A DNA stretch of 64,000 bases from Ichthyophis bannanicus (Eukaryota; Chordata; Amphibia; Gymnophiona; Ichthyophiidae): assembly GCA_033557465.1 (NCBI GenBank), contig CM066032.1, positions 60,610,955 to 60,674,954 on the forward strand. Reading direction: 5' to 3'. Within the stretch, counting starts at the first letter, position 1; every line of letters begins with the position of its first letter. Of the stretch, positions 21,865 through 30,908 are shown in pieces. The translations under genes were made by a program, and so were the position numbers. The notes beneath the pieces were generated by a model. It was not told the origin of the DNA. It ran no database searches and worked only from the letters and a program-made list of their open reading frames with translations.

Positions 21865-23773
21865 TGCAGTGTCGCTGGGATGAGGTGGTCAGAGGGAAGG
21901 CATACACCAGAGACCACTCCCCCCAGTACACGTCGAATGCATCCCCCGAAAGTCTCTTGTTGGATGGGTGTCTCGAGCAGAATTGTGCGCATTTAGCATT
22001 CTCCTCGGAGGCGAAGAGGTCGACCTCCGGGACTCCCCACCTTAGGAAGAGGGTGTTGGCAACCTCTGGGAGGAGAGCCCATTCGTGGGGCTGTAGCTGT
22101 CTGCTTAGTTTGTCCGCCAGGACGTTCATGTCTCCTGGGAGATAAGAGGCGCGTAGCCAGCACTTGCTCTTCAAGGCTAGCGTCCAGATCGCCAGTGCCT
22201 CCTTGCAAAGGGGGTGAGAGCCTGTGCCCCCTTGCTTGTTGAGGTAAAACATAGCCGCTTGGTTGTCTGTCTGGATGAGGATGGAAGTGCCCCGTAGGTG
22301 CGGCAGGAAGGTCTGGAGGGCGTATTTGATAGCTCTTAGCTCCAGAAGGTTGATGTGCAGCTTCCGCTCGCTCTGGGACCATACTCCTTGAGTGCTGATC
22401 TGACAGAAGTGCGCTCCCCAGCCGGAGCAGGAGGCGTCCGTGGTGAGGGTTGCCTGGTAATGGGGCTGGTGGATGGGCTTGCCCACAGAGAGGTTCGCTG
22501 GTATGGTCCGCCAGTGGAGTTGTGACCTGACTGGGGAGGTCATCGGGATCCTGGAGGCCAGCAACTGTGAGTGTTGGTTCCAGTGAGTTCGGAGATGCCA
22601 TTGCAGCATGCGCATCTGCATTCTTGCAATCGGGATTACCGAGGTTGTGGCTGCCATGTGCCCCAGGAGGCGCAACAGTGACCGAGCCGAGGGGTTCGCT
22701 GCAGCCGCTATTTTGGCAGATAGAGAGCTGATGGTCAGCATTCTCTGATGTGGAAGGTAGGCTTTCGAGGATTGAGTGTCGATGACTGCTCCGATAAACT
22801 CCATCCGTTGAGAAGGACGAAGTTGCGATTTGCTGTAGTTGATGACAAATCCCAGGGAGGAGATCAAGGTGATGGATGTGTGAAGGGATGCTATCAGCTC
22901 CTGAAGAGAGGGTGCTGAGATGAGCCAGTTGTCCAGGTATGGGAACACCGCAATGTCTTGTTTGCGGAGGTGGGCTGCTGCTACTGCCACGCACTTCGTG
23001 AATACGCATGGGGCCGGGGACAGTCCGAAGGGGAGAACCTTGTACTGGTAGTGCTGCCCCAGCACCTGGAATCGGAGGAACTTCCTGTACTCCTTGTGGA
23101 TGCTGATGTGTGTGTATGCCTCCTGCAGATCCAGGGATGCGCGCCAGTCGCCTGTCTGTATCAGAGGGAGGATGGAATTGAGGGAGTACATTCTGAACTT
23201 CTCTTTGGTGACAAATTTGTTTAATTTGCGCAGGTCCAAGATGGGACGTACCCCACCCGATTTCTTCGGAATGAGGAAATATCTTGAGTAAAAGCCTGTA
23301 TTGATCTCGGATGGTGGGACTGGTTCTATCGCATTGGAGGACAGTAAGCGTATCAGCTCCATTGTCATGGCTTGCTGAAGGTGTGGAGGCGTCCTGGTGG
23401 TGGGTCTGCTGCGCTGGAAGGGTGGGGCTGAAAAACGTATGTGGTATCCTTTGTGGATGATCCATAGGACCCAGGAGTCTGAGGTGATCCTCTCCCATTC
23501 TGGGAGGAAGAAGGAGAGGCGCCCCCCGATTTGGGAGGGGGGTCGCCCATAGTTGTCAAAAAGAAGGACCGCCTTTAGTGGTCTGCGCGTTGCCGGTCTT
23601 CTTCTGCTTGTGCTCTCTCTGGAACTGTCGCTGGTGAGAGAGTCCTTTGTAGGAGTTGGACTTGTACCTGGAGCCCTGCCACTTCTTGCTGGAAGAGTAT
23701 TTCTTATTGTAGGTGTAATAGGGTTTCCGCTGGTAAGTGTTCTTTTGGGTGCGGCAGTAGCACTCGAACCCAT
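21827..23773 (-). CDS. DIRS reverse transcriptase / RNase H
   Basis: ATG-initiated, 648 residues, uninterrupted. RT motifs: KKSGGVRPILDLRKLN (about 170-185), SLDLQEAY with Asp215, VLPFGLSPAPCVFTK (246-260) and FPYLDNWLI (277-285). RNase H: TTDASCSGWGAHF with Asp446, LLELRAIKYAL with Glu478, QTDNQAAMFYL with Asp503, and NVLADKLSR with Asp554. DIRS RTs normally read Y(L)DD; here position 282 is Asn (AAC), so polymerase activity is doubtful unless this lineage tolerates it. It overlaps gag upstream and the recombinase downstream by 38 bp. Confidence 0.9.
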   Translation of the reverse strand: MGSSATAAPKRTLTSGNPITPTIRNTLPARSGRAPGTSPTPTKDSLTSDSSRESTSRRRPATRRPLKAVLLFDNYGRPPSQIGGRLSFFLPEWERITSDSWVLWIIHKGYHIRFSAPPFQRSRPTTRTPPHLQQAMTMELIRLLSSNAIEPVPPSEINTGFYSRYFLIPKKSGGVRPILDLRKLNKFVTKEKFRMYSLNSILPLIQTGDWRASLDLQEAYTHISIHKEYRKFLRFQVLGQHYQYKVLPFGLSPAPCVFTKCVAVAAAHLRKQDIAVFPYLDNWLISAPSLQELIASLHTSITLISSLGFVINYSKSQLRPSQRMEFIGAVIDTQSSKAYLPHQRMLTISSLSAKIAAAANPSARSLLRLLGHMAATTSVIPIARMQMRMLQWHLRTHWNQHSQLLASRIPMTSPVRSQLHWRTIPANLSVGKPIHQPHYQATLTTDASCSGWGAHFCQISTQGVWSQSERKLHINLLELRAIKYALQTFLPHLRGTSILIQTDNQAAMFYLNKQGGTGSHPLCKEALAIWTLALKSKCWLRASYLPGDMNVLADKLSRQLQPHEWALLPEVANTLFLRWGVPEVDLFASEENAKCAQFCSRHPSNKRLSGDAFDVYWGEWSLVYAFPLTTSSQRHCNALSRTKHKSSS

Positions 23774-24800
23774 CTTCTGCCAGGGCTTGCAGGGTATTGC
23801 AGTCCTCCTTCATATTGTTTATCGTGTCCGAGACTTTTTCTCCGAAGAGAGATTTGCCCACGCAGGGGGTGTCGGCAATCTTGTCGTGAGAGTCCTCCCT
23901 CAGTCCGGATGCCCTGAGCCATGCCCATCTCCTTGCGGATATCGCTGTGCCCGCTGTACGTACCGACGAATCGAAGGTGTCGAAGGCTGTGCTGGCCAGG
24001 TGCTTGTTGCATTCGGTCATGTCATTGAGTGCGGATGAGAAGGAGGCCTGCGACTCCTTAGGTAGAGAGGAGACTGCGTTCCTGATATTCGCTACACAGG
24101 TGTCCTGAAAAAGGACCTGTTGAAATTGGTGGGCGGCGATTCTTGCGCTGAGCATGGCCCCTTGAAAAACCTTCTTCCCGATGTTGTCAAGCAGCTTGTG
24201 ATCTCGTCCAGGGGGGTGGTTGGTGTGTGAACGTGATGACTTGGCTTTCTTAAGGGCTGAGGATACAACAATGGATTGATGAGGCAATTGCGGTTTCTCA
24301 AACCCTGGGGAAGGCTGAATTAGGTACTTAGAGTCTAGCCTCCTGGAGGTTGCGCGCACTGACGCCGGTGTGAGCCAAAGTCTCGAGTGGGCCTCTTTCA
24401 GCATGCGGTGCAGAGGCAAGGCGAAGGGTGTTTTTGGGGTAGTGAGGTATTTGAGTACCTCCGGTTCTGCCTCCTCCGTGGCGTTGGGGGATGTAAAGCC
24501 CAATGTTGCTGACAATTTGCTGAGGAAATTGGGATAGGTAAGATCCCCTGGAGGAGGTTGGCGCTCATCTGGTTCAGGGGACTGCCTGGCCGCTGAGGAG
24601 GTCAGGTCCGAGGCAGCAGACCCTATGACCGCCGCTTCCTCCTCTGGTTCCTCTGCAGAGCTGTCTGAGGAGAGAGCTACTTGGAGAGGTGCTGAAGCCT
24701 TTGCTTGTGGGGGGATCCACTGCGTGAGATGGAGGGGTCCCCAAGGATAAGGAGGTTGCAGCAGGAACAGCAGTTGAAGAAGGTGCCGTTTGCTGAACAA
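23556..24800 (-). CDS. DIRS gag, C-terminal part
   Basis: A 414-residue frame. After a low-complexity start it has an acidic Ser/Glu stretch (around residues 45-55, EEPEEEAAVI), then KEAHSRLWLTPASVRATSRR and a basic, Tyr/Lys-rich tail (residues about 345-400). The layout resembles vertebrate DIRS gag. It overlaps the RT frame by about 218 bp, which is usual in DIRS elements. Its first residues may belong to another frame, because the upstream gag part is offset by one base. Confidence 0.65.
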   Translation of the reverse strand: MFSKRHLLQLLFLLQPPYPWGPLHLTQWIPPQAKASAPLQVALSSDSSAEEPEEEAAVIGSAASDLTSSAARQSPEPDERQPPPGDLTYPNFLSKLSATLGFTSPNATEEAEPEVLKYLTTPKTPFALPLHRMLKEAHSRLWLTPASVRATSRRLDSKYLIQPSPGFEKPQLPHQSIVVSSALKKAKSSRSHTNHPPGRDHKLLDNIGKKVFQGAMLSARIAAHQFQQVLFQDTCVANIRNAVSSLPKESQASFSSALNDMTECNKHLASTAFDTFDSSVRTAGTAISARRWAWLRASGLREDSHDKIADTPCVGKSLFGEKVSDTINNMKEDCNTLQALAEDGFECYCRTQKNTYQRKPYYTYNKKYSSSKKWQGSRYKSNSYKGLSHQRQFQREHKQKKTGNAQTTKGGPSF

Positions 24801-24927
24801 GTTGGGTTAGCAGCTGGATGATAGCAGAAGAGTTAGCAGGGTTGGAATAAGTACAGGCACTTCTGTGGGAGCGCGATCCGTGCCTACACGAGTGCCTCGA
24901 GTGAAATCCAGTGTGGTACCTGTGATC

Positions 24928-25713
24928 CTAGCTGGAGCTGCTAGAGTCAGAAGGGCTGGAGGAGTGCACATGTCTGCGCTTATTCTTTCTCTTGTGGGAG
25001 CCCCGGGAGCTGGCGCGGAGAGGAGAAGCGTTCCTGTCCCTGATTCGGGACCGCTTGTGTTTGGACGCCTTCCGGGATCGTTGGGGCTCTGCCGCGCTGA
25101 TTTCCGCGTCGGGCAGGCATCCTGGAGTCGAGGCCCAATGACGTGGATCTCCAGGCATCGAAGGAAGATGACATCTGTGGGCGGGGCTAGCGGCGGCGAG
25201 CAGAGGAGCGCCCAGCGTCGAGGGGGGATGACGCGAGGGGGCGGAGCTAGTGGCGGCGGCGGCAAAGGGGGAGTCCAGCATGGAAGAAGGCAGGGACTCA
25301 CCGACGCCATTTTTCCTGGCCGCTTGTAGAGCCGCATGTTCGGTGGTCACCGCACAGTCGGAGACAGGTCCGGAAGATGTAGAAGGCATGAGGGTCTCTC
25401 GGGCAGGGGCCGGAGCAGGCCATGCCGGGGCACCGACAGCCAGGCCAGGGATGGAGGCCCTGAGGGGCACATCCTGGGCCATGCAAGCAGCGGCTGTGCT
25501 GGACGTAGCAGGAGAGCCGGCGGGACCCGCGTTGCTCACGGCGGTGAGAGAATCGTGCTGTGGATGAGTCGTGGCTTTCCTGGCCATCTTGATGCAGGGA
25601 GGACAGCAGTCTGCATTATGAGAAGGTCCCAAGCAGCGTGAGCACGCATCTTGTAAATCTGTGGAGATCAGCTTCTTACCGCAGGAACATTTTCTTGAAC
25701 CCGGTTTGGGCAT
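24928..25713 (-). CDS. DIRS gag, N-terminal part
   Basis: ATG-initiated frame of 261 codons beginning MPKPGSRKCSCGKKL. Residues 9-45 carry a cysteine/histidine cluster (CSCG, C..C, H..DCC, C) that looks zinc-binding, as at the start of several DIRS gag proteins. The middle is Ala/Pro/Ser-rich; the end is strongly basic (about residues 215-250) with a Ser run before the stop. A frameshift to the next gag frame near 24800-24930 is likely. The product should be the capsid-like protein binding element RNA. Confidence 0.65.
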   Translation of the reverse strand: MPKPGSRKCSCGKKLISTDLQDACSRCLGPSHNADCCPPCIKMARKATTHPQHDSLTAVSNAGPAGSPATSSTAAACMAQDVPLRASIPGLAVGAPAWPAPAPARETLMPSTSSGPVSDCAVTTEHAALQAARKNGVGESLPSSMLDSPFAAAATSSAPSRHPPSTLGAPLLAAASPAHRCHLPSMPGDPRHWASTPGCLPDAEISAAEPQRSRKASKHKRSRIRDRNASPLRASSRGSHKRKNKRRHVHSSSPSDSSSSS

Positions 25714-25801
25714 TGCGGTGAGTATTGATATTGCTGTTAATCTTGATGAGAATGTAGGAGTGGAGAACAGATCCGTCTTGTTGGCAAGGCGGAAGAATAA
25801 G

Positions 25802-25945
25802 AACTGGCCAGGCTAGGGGCAGGACTGGGAGGTGGGCTACCTGGGGCACGCTCAGATCCTGAGCTTGAGAGCACTTCCGAAATTGGCGCCGCCCAGAGGA
25901 CGTCACCAAGTGTGGCTGACGCAATCCTGCAGTCCATGGAGAAAG
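25802..25945. repeat. DIRS right (5') terminal repeat
   Basis: Inverted partner of 19955-20072, with an end-specific outer part (CAGTCCATGGAGAAAG) that is mirrored at 20206 in the internal complementary region. Gag starts about 90 bp further in. Confidence 0.88.
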
Positions 25946-26676
25946 ACTGTAACACCTCCCTGCACACCCTGCTCATTCTTCCACCCCCTCTCCTTGCTGC
26001 TCCTACCACCTTTTGGCTTTTGATTCATTCACACACATGCTTGCGCATAGCCTCTCCTTGGAAACCCTCCAGCAGAGGTGGAAAGTCTGAGGTTTTACCC
26101 TTGCATCTCTCTCATGAACTCTTCCCATCGAGCAGAGGGCGAGAGGAGAGGCAGGGAGTAAAGCGAAACCACTGATCAACAGAGGGGGGGAAGGCCCTAC
26201 TACACTACAGAGTGAAGCAACTTGAGCAGACGGGACGGGCCCTGCAACCATTATCTCTGGTCACAATCTCCATTTCTATATTTTGTTTGGAAGGCTCCAA
26301 ACAGAGCAGCTGGATTTCAAACAGAAAAAAAGCCCCAGTACATTTTAGGCAATTATTAGGCCATGCAGGTGGTTTACCCACACTCCACTTCACTAAGTGC
26401 TTTTCCTGTGTTTGCAGAAAGCCAAAATAAACAGTGCACACAGAGACAGCGGATGGTGTGACAGGAGTCGAAGAGTCTGGCTGAGGGCCAAGGACCGGTC
26501 ACCATGGAGAAGGATAATGGCAAACAAGGTCATTGCTGTCTGCTTCAGTAAGGCAGGCGAAGACATAAACTGCAAGACTGGGCAGTGACAGGTAAAAAGT
26601 CACAGACACATACAGGTGGATTCAGGCCACAGCAAGACTCGGCATGAGCTGTAATACACCAGGGTCAGAACAAGCA
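25946..26676. other. No gene or element recognised
   Basis: Several 60-90 residue open frames on both strands overlap each other and lack family motifs or splice contexts. No clear repeat ends. Confidence 0.35.
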
Positions 26677-26735
26677 AAAGCAGTTACATGACAGTGTGGG
26701 CGAGAGCAGTCCTGCACCTGGGCCACCACAGGCAT
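26677..26735 (+). repeat. Repeat shared with 17190-17262
   Basis: AGCAGTTACATGACAGTGTG then GGCGAGAGCAGTCCTGCACC: near-identical to the copy inside the older DIRS region. It may be part of a larger unnamed repeat covering 26.6-27.3 kb. Confidence 0.6.
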
Positions 26736-26800
26736 GTCCAGACAGGAAGCTAGACAACCAAAGAGAACGATGGAAAAGAGCATGTATGGCTACACACAAG

Positions 26801-27015
26801 CAGGGCCGGCCCCCACCCATCCCCCAGCTCTTGCCGATTCTATCTCGGGAAGGGGGGGCTTTTGCCACTGCTTTTGGAAATACTGCCGCTGCCCGCTTCC
26901 CTCTCCCAAGATGGAATTAGCGGCAGCTGGATGGGGTGGCGGCACGGCCAGTCATGTGTGCCGCTGCCGCTGGCCACCTTAGGTGGCCGCCGAGCTCACC
27001 TAGTGGAAGGGCCAG
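26801..27015. mobile_element. Possible hAT MITE
   Basis: Left end CAGGGCCGGCCCCCACC; right end reads inward as CTGGCCCTTCCACTAGGTGA. The GGCCGGCC/GGCC start and the ACTAGGT word are like the ends at 28959-29343. Flanks match poorly, so the borders are tentative. Confidence 0.35.
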
Positions 27016-27639
27016 ACATAAGGTAGGAGAGACCATAGACAGTTGCAGGCAAAGCAGGAAGGATCATGGGCTGAAACAGCTGAGTTGATACAAGTGTGAA
27101 CAGCCATATGCAAGAACAGAGGAGACCATGGACAATCAGTCAAGCGCAGGTATAACCTGGACAGTCACCAGCAGCTCTAGCAGACATAAGTTAGACAGAA
27201 GGGCAAGTTGAGACCATACAGCGTCATGGACAAGGGGGTGCAAAGGTGCAGGCCACAGGCAAGAGACAGAGCAGAAAGCAAAACTATGCTAGTGTCAGAC
27301 TTCCTGCAAAGCAAGCGCCCTTCCCTCCACTGCTAGATCCCGCCTCCTCCGAACAGACGTCCCGAGATGATGCGTCACACTCCTTCTCTAGCTGTATTCT
27401 AATCTAGAAGGAAAACTTAGAGCCTGGTGGTCAGAAGCACTTAACCAGGTTACCTGCCATATGGTGCTGAGGTGGAGCCTGGACAGTCCTCAAAATTATC
27501 TGGATAGCAGTAATATTCAGCCTTCTGTCTGAAACGTTTATCCACGTAACTTAGGACAGCAAAAAGGCAAAGCTCCAACGCTGACCATAATATACGTATC
27601 TTCAGTACTGATACGTCTTTCACTTAACTCTGGTAGCTA
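27016..27639. other. No gene recognised
   Basis: Repetitive wording (AGACCATAGACAGT, AGACCATGGACAATC, CAGGCAAAGCAGG, CAGGCAAGAGACAG) suggests a degenerate tandem or old repeat at 27020-27260. Nothing coding. Confidence 0.35.
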
Positions 27640-28485
27640 AATATCAACCCGTTACCTTTTCTTGACCATTCCTCTATAATAGATACGTTCTCCTAGATTC
27701 TCTGTTATGTATGTTTGTCTTGACTAGTCTGTAAGAAGAGCGGGACCTAGGCGTGATTGTTTGATGATCTTAAAGTGGCTAAACAGGTAGAAAAGGCGAT
27801 GGCGAAAGCCAGAAAAATGCTTGGGTGCATAGGGAGAGGAACAGTCAGCAGAAGAAAGGAGATGATAGTGCCTCTGTGTAAGTCTCTGGTGCAGCCTCAT
27901 ATGGAGTATAGTGTGCAATTCTGGAGACCGCACCTTCAAAAGGATATAAACAGGATGGAGTCAGTGCAGAGGGTGACTACTATAATGGTTGGTGGTCTTT
28001 GTTATAAAGTATGTGAGGACAGACTTAAGGATCTTAATATCACCTTAGAGGAAAGGCAGGATGCAGGAGATATGATAGAGACGTTTAAATACCTCCATGG
28101 CATAAATGCACAGGAGAGTCTCTTTCAATTAAAAGTAAACTCTGCAATGAGGGGGCATAGGATGAGGGTGAACGGGAATAGACTCAGGAGAAATAAGCGG
28201 AAATATTTCTTTATGGAAAGAGTGGTAAATGCGTAGCATAGTCTCCCAGGGAAGGAAGTAGAGGTGAGGACAGTGGCTGACTTCAAAGAAGCATGGGACA
28301 AACACTGAAGATCTCTAAAGGAAAAAAGGGGCCGATTGTAGTTGTATGGAAGGGCAGACTAGATAGGCCATGTGGTCTTTTTCTGTCGTCATGTTTCTAT
28401 GTTTCTAAGGAGTAGGGACCCTTATAAATATCTGTACAGTGTTGTGTACACCTGGTAGCGCTTTAGATGCTATTATCAGGTACAA
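27640..28485 (+). mobile_element. L2-type 3' UTR split by a CR1 insertion
   Basis: The left part (to about 27734) ends GTCTTGACTAGTCTGTAAG and the right part (from about 28412) resumes GGAGTAGGGACCCTTATAAA and TCTGTACAGTGTTGTGTACA. Joined, they follow the 3' UTR order of the L2 copy at 15935-16010 (CTTGACTAGACTGTAAGCTC, GTCTGTACAGTGCTGTGTAC). The gap is filled exactly by a CR1 3' fragment. Confidence 0.75.
27735..28411 (+). mobile_element. CR1 3' fragment nested in an L2 tail
   Basis: The frame reads DDLKVAKQVEKAMAKARKML, GCIGRGTVSRRKEMIVPLCK, SLVQPHMEYSVQFWRPHLQK and the C-terminal tail to RNKRKYFFMERVVNA, followed by a 3' UTR ending TCATGTTTCTATGTTTCTA. It is the same subfamily as 29395-33925. 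It is 5'-truncated within the RT thumb region. Confidence 0.85.
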
Positions 28486-28663
28486 TATCCCAAGCCCTCG
28501 TGTTCTACTGTTTCTTTTATGCTATGCCCATGCAGGACTGGGTGGATATGAGGGCGGCATATCATACGCCATTACCAAGCATGAGGATAACTGGACCCTA
28601 TTTGAGAACAAACCATTCAGCCAAACTCTTCCACTTGCAGACATGATAAAAGCAATCACCTAC

Positions 28664-28746
28664 CGTCAAACTCCGAGAGCTTCTGCAGGTCCTCGCCCAT
28701 ATCCCCGGTCACAGTCAGTGACTGCTTCACCTTCAGGTTGGTTTCC
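28664..28746 (-). CDS. ATP8B: ATP8B flippase exon: second half of DGET
   Basis: Eighty-three nucleotides, acceptor CATTACAG, donor GTAGGT. One base completes the Gly of DGET; 27 codons then begin ETNLKVKQSLTVTGDMGEDL and end QKLSEFD plus one base. ETNLK is invariant in P4-ATPases. The next intron (13455-28663, 15.2 kb) is the longest in the window and contains both DIRS elements. Confidence 0.94.
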
Positions 28747-28958
28747 CTGTAATGAGCAACAGAGTTCATAAAAGTGGGCAAGGAGTCTGTCTGTCCTCTT
28801 ACGTGCAGCGTGCAAAGCTTCAGAAGGACCCACAAGAAAAGACACCACTAAAAAACAGGATTTGAGGCCTCATTTCAACTACCCCTAAATAGCTGAGAAC
28901 GGTCGTGCTTATATTACATCGCACATACACATACTTCACTGATTATTTGAGATGTCAG

Positions 28959-29343
28959 CAGGGCCAGCCCAAGGGTTTCTGCCACCCCAGGCAGGACCCC
29001 TGTGCCGTGCTGCGCTACCCTCTCCTATAGCATCGATCTTCCCAACTCGGGGGGGGGGGGGAGGCATAGTGATCCCTCCCTTCCTAGCAGCAGCACAGCC
29101 GCCGCTTCAGTCCCGTGGGGCCTCTTAAAGCGTCCGCATGCATGCACGCATTCATGGCCTGTCGCTCCTGTCCCACTCTAATCGGACAGGGGTAGAAGTA
29201 GCAGACCATGACTGCAAGCATGCGCGTGGGTGTTTTAAGGCCTGCTGTGGCACTGAAGCAGCGGCAGGGATCACCATGCCATCCACCAGGGCCTGCATGC
29301 CCTAGGCAACTGCCTAGATTACCTAGTGGACAGGCTGGCCCTG
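28959..29343. mobile_element. hAT MITE
   Basis: Both ends begin CAGGGCCAGCC when read inward. Flanking octamers GATGTCAG (28951-28958) and GATCTCAG (29344-29351) differ at one base, a good 8-bp duplication. It is 385 bp without coding capacity and includes a G-run at about 29049-29062. Confidence 0.7.
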
Positions 29344-29353
29344 GATCTCAGGG

Positions 29354-29355
<2 letters not shown>

Positions 29356-29384
<29 letters not shown>

Positions 29385-29392
29385 TCGAGAGC
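29356..29392. repeat. (GA)n microsatellite
   Basis: About 14 GA/AG units followed by ATCGAGAGCG, directly before the CR1 copy. Confidence 0.9.
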
Positions 29393-29667
29393 GCATGGTG
29401 ACCTTTATGCAAATGGGTAAAAGGGGCAACATCTGGAAAGCAGTGTGTATGAATGCCCGTAGCATGGGAAATATGATCCCAGATGTTGAGGGTATAATGG
29501 GAGAGGCTGACTTGGATATAGTAGCAGTAACAGAGACATGGTTCACGGAAAACCATGACTGGGATATAACTATACCGGGCTATACTTTATTCAGAAAGGA
29601 CAGGGCGGGAAGAAGGGGAGGAGGAGCAGCACTATATGTAGAAAAATAATATTAAAGCTATGGAAAT

Positions 29668-29801
29668 TTATTTATTTTTATTTATTTATTTAACAGTTCT
29701 TCTATACCGCGCTATTATAGATCAGTGCGGTTTACATTTAACATCAACAATACAACACAGGCACTCTGAGTTGTATTTACAATAAAACAGGGAGATCAAC
29801 T
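29668..29801 (-). mobile_element. Antisense LINE/SINE tail inserted in CR1
   Basis: Starts TTATTTATTTTTATTTATTT and contains CTATACCGCGCTATTATAGA and AGTGCGGTTTACATT. Flanks TGGAAAT (29661-29667) and TGGAAGT (29802-29808) look like a short target duplication, and removing the insert restores the KAMEVTGETI reading. Confidence 0.75.
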
Positions 29802-30682
29802 TGGAAGTAACTGGGGAAACTATCTACATTGTATTTACACTGGTACCTATTTTCAGGCAGGGTATACAGGACTTAAAAGGGAGAGAGGAGGCACTGTGGG
29901 TTAAACTAGAAAGAGGGAAAGAGAAATCCATTTGCACTGGAGTTATATGCAGACTTCCTTCACGGAGTAGAAGTGGAGGAGATTTAATTGAAGACATACG
30001 CAGTATTTCCATGAAAGGGGAAGTGCTACTGATAGCGGATTTCAATATGCCGGATGTTGACTGGCACATCCCTGCTGCAGGATCATCTAGAATTAAGCAG
30101 ATCCTGGATTCTTTACAGGGAGAAGTATTCAGGCAATTGCTAACAGACCCCACACGTGAAGGGGCCATACTGGACTTGGTGCTTACCAATGGTGAAAGTG
30201 TTTCTGATGTTGTAGTGGGAGATCACTTTGCATCCAGTGATCACCAGATGGTGTGGTTCAGTATTAGGAGTAGGGCTGAAAAAATCCATTCAAAGGCGAG
30301 GGTCTTAGACTTTAGGAAAACTAACTTTGCCAAGATGGGCCAATACCTCAAGGAGTTGTTAGCGGGATGGGAACAGCTGGGGGATGTAGAAAAACAGTGG
30401 GCAAAACTGATAGGGGATATTGTAAGGGCAACTAATCTTTTCCTTAGAATGATAAATAAAGGTAAAAGGAAAAGGAGGCTGCTATGGTTCTCAAAAGAAG
30501 TAGCTAAAAAGGTGAAGAAAAAGAGGGAGGCCTTCATAAAATGCAAAAGATCACAGAGAGAAGACGACAAGGATCTATATTTGGAAAATCTTAGAGAGGC
30601 TGGCAAAATAGTCAAGAAAGCAAAGATTCAAACAGAGGAGGAAAAGCCAATGCAATCAAATGGGGGGATAAGACATTTTTAA
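29802..30682 (+). pseudogene. CR1 endonuclease region
   Basis: Contains GVICRLPSRSRSGGDLIEDI, VLLIADFNMPDVDWH (GDFN-type metal site with Ala for Gly), ILDLVLTNGESVSDVVVGDH and FASSDHQMVWFSI (SDH catalytic motif), followed by a basic linker (KGKRKRRLLWFSKEVAKKVK). These are the ordered motifs of apurinic-type endonucleases in CR1/L2 LINEs. The true N-terminal part lies before the 134-bp insertion. Confidence 0.85.
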
Positions 30683-30908
30683 GATATATTAGCGAGAGGA
30701 GGAAGGGCAAAAGTGATATTGTCAGACTCAAGGGTGCAGAAGCTGATGAGGATCAAGCGGAATTGCTTAACAAATATTTCTGTTCTGTGTTCACAGATGA
30801 AGGACCACGAGCAGGACCTCAGAAAACACCCACAAACAGGAACAGAAGCGAGGGGCATCTTGAACAATTTTCAGAAGATTGCGTTCGTGAGAAACTAGCT
30901 AAACTTAA

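Larger units (their letters stand above)
19899..25945 (-). mobile_element. Nearly complete DIRS-type tyrosine-recombinase retrotransposon
   Basis: Minus-strand order 5' to 3': terminus ending at 25945, gag (25713 to about 23556), RT/RNase H (23773-21827), tyrosine recombinase (21864-20602), tandem CAGTGCAA-type repeat, internal complementary region (20148-20249), 3' terminus. Terminal repeats are inverted: 19955-20072 mirrors 25802-25919. Family knowledge: DIRS elements use a tyrosine recombinase instead of an integrase, replicate through a circular DNA and leave no target duplication. Damage seen: frameshift in gag, Asn in the second position of the RT Asp pair, and one amber stop in the recombinase. 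It lies in intron 13455-28663 in the same sense as the flippase gene. Confidence 0.92.

Noticed and set aside
21993..23498. 501-residue open frame overlapping the DIRS RT
   Set aside because: It lies in another frame of the RT gene, is Pro/Ser/His-rich without motifs, and is explained by the GC-rich codon use of the real frame.
24807..25337. 176-residue minus-strand frame and a 154-residue plus-strand frame over the DIRS gag
   Set aside because: Shadows of the gag frames; low-complexity Pro/Arg content and no family signature.
26801..27015. Firm hAT MITE call
   Set aside because: Ends look similar, but the flanking octamers match poorly, so it is kept only as a low-confidence feature.
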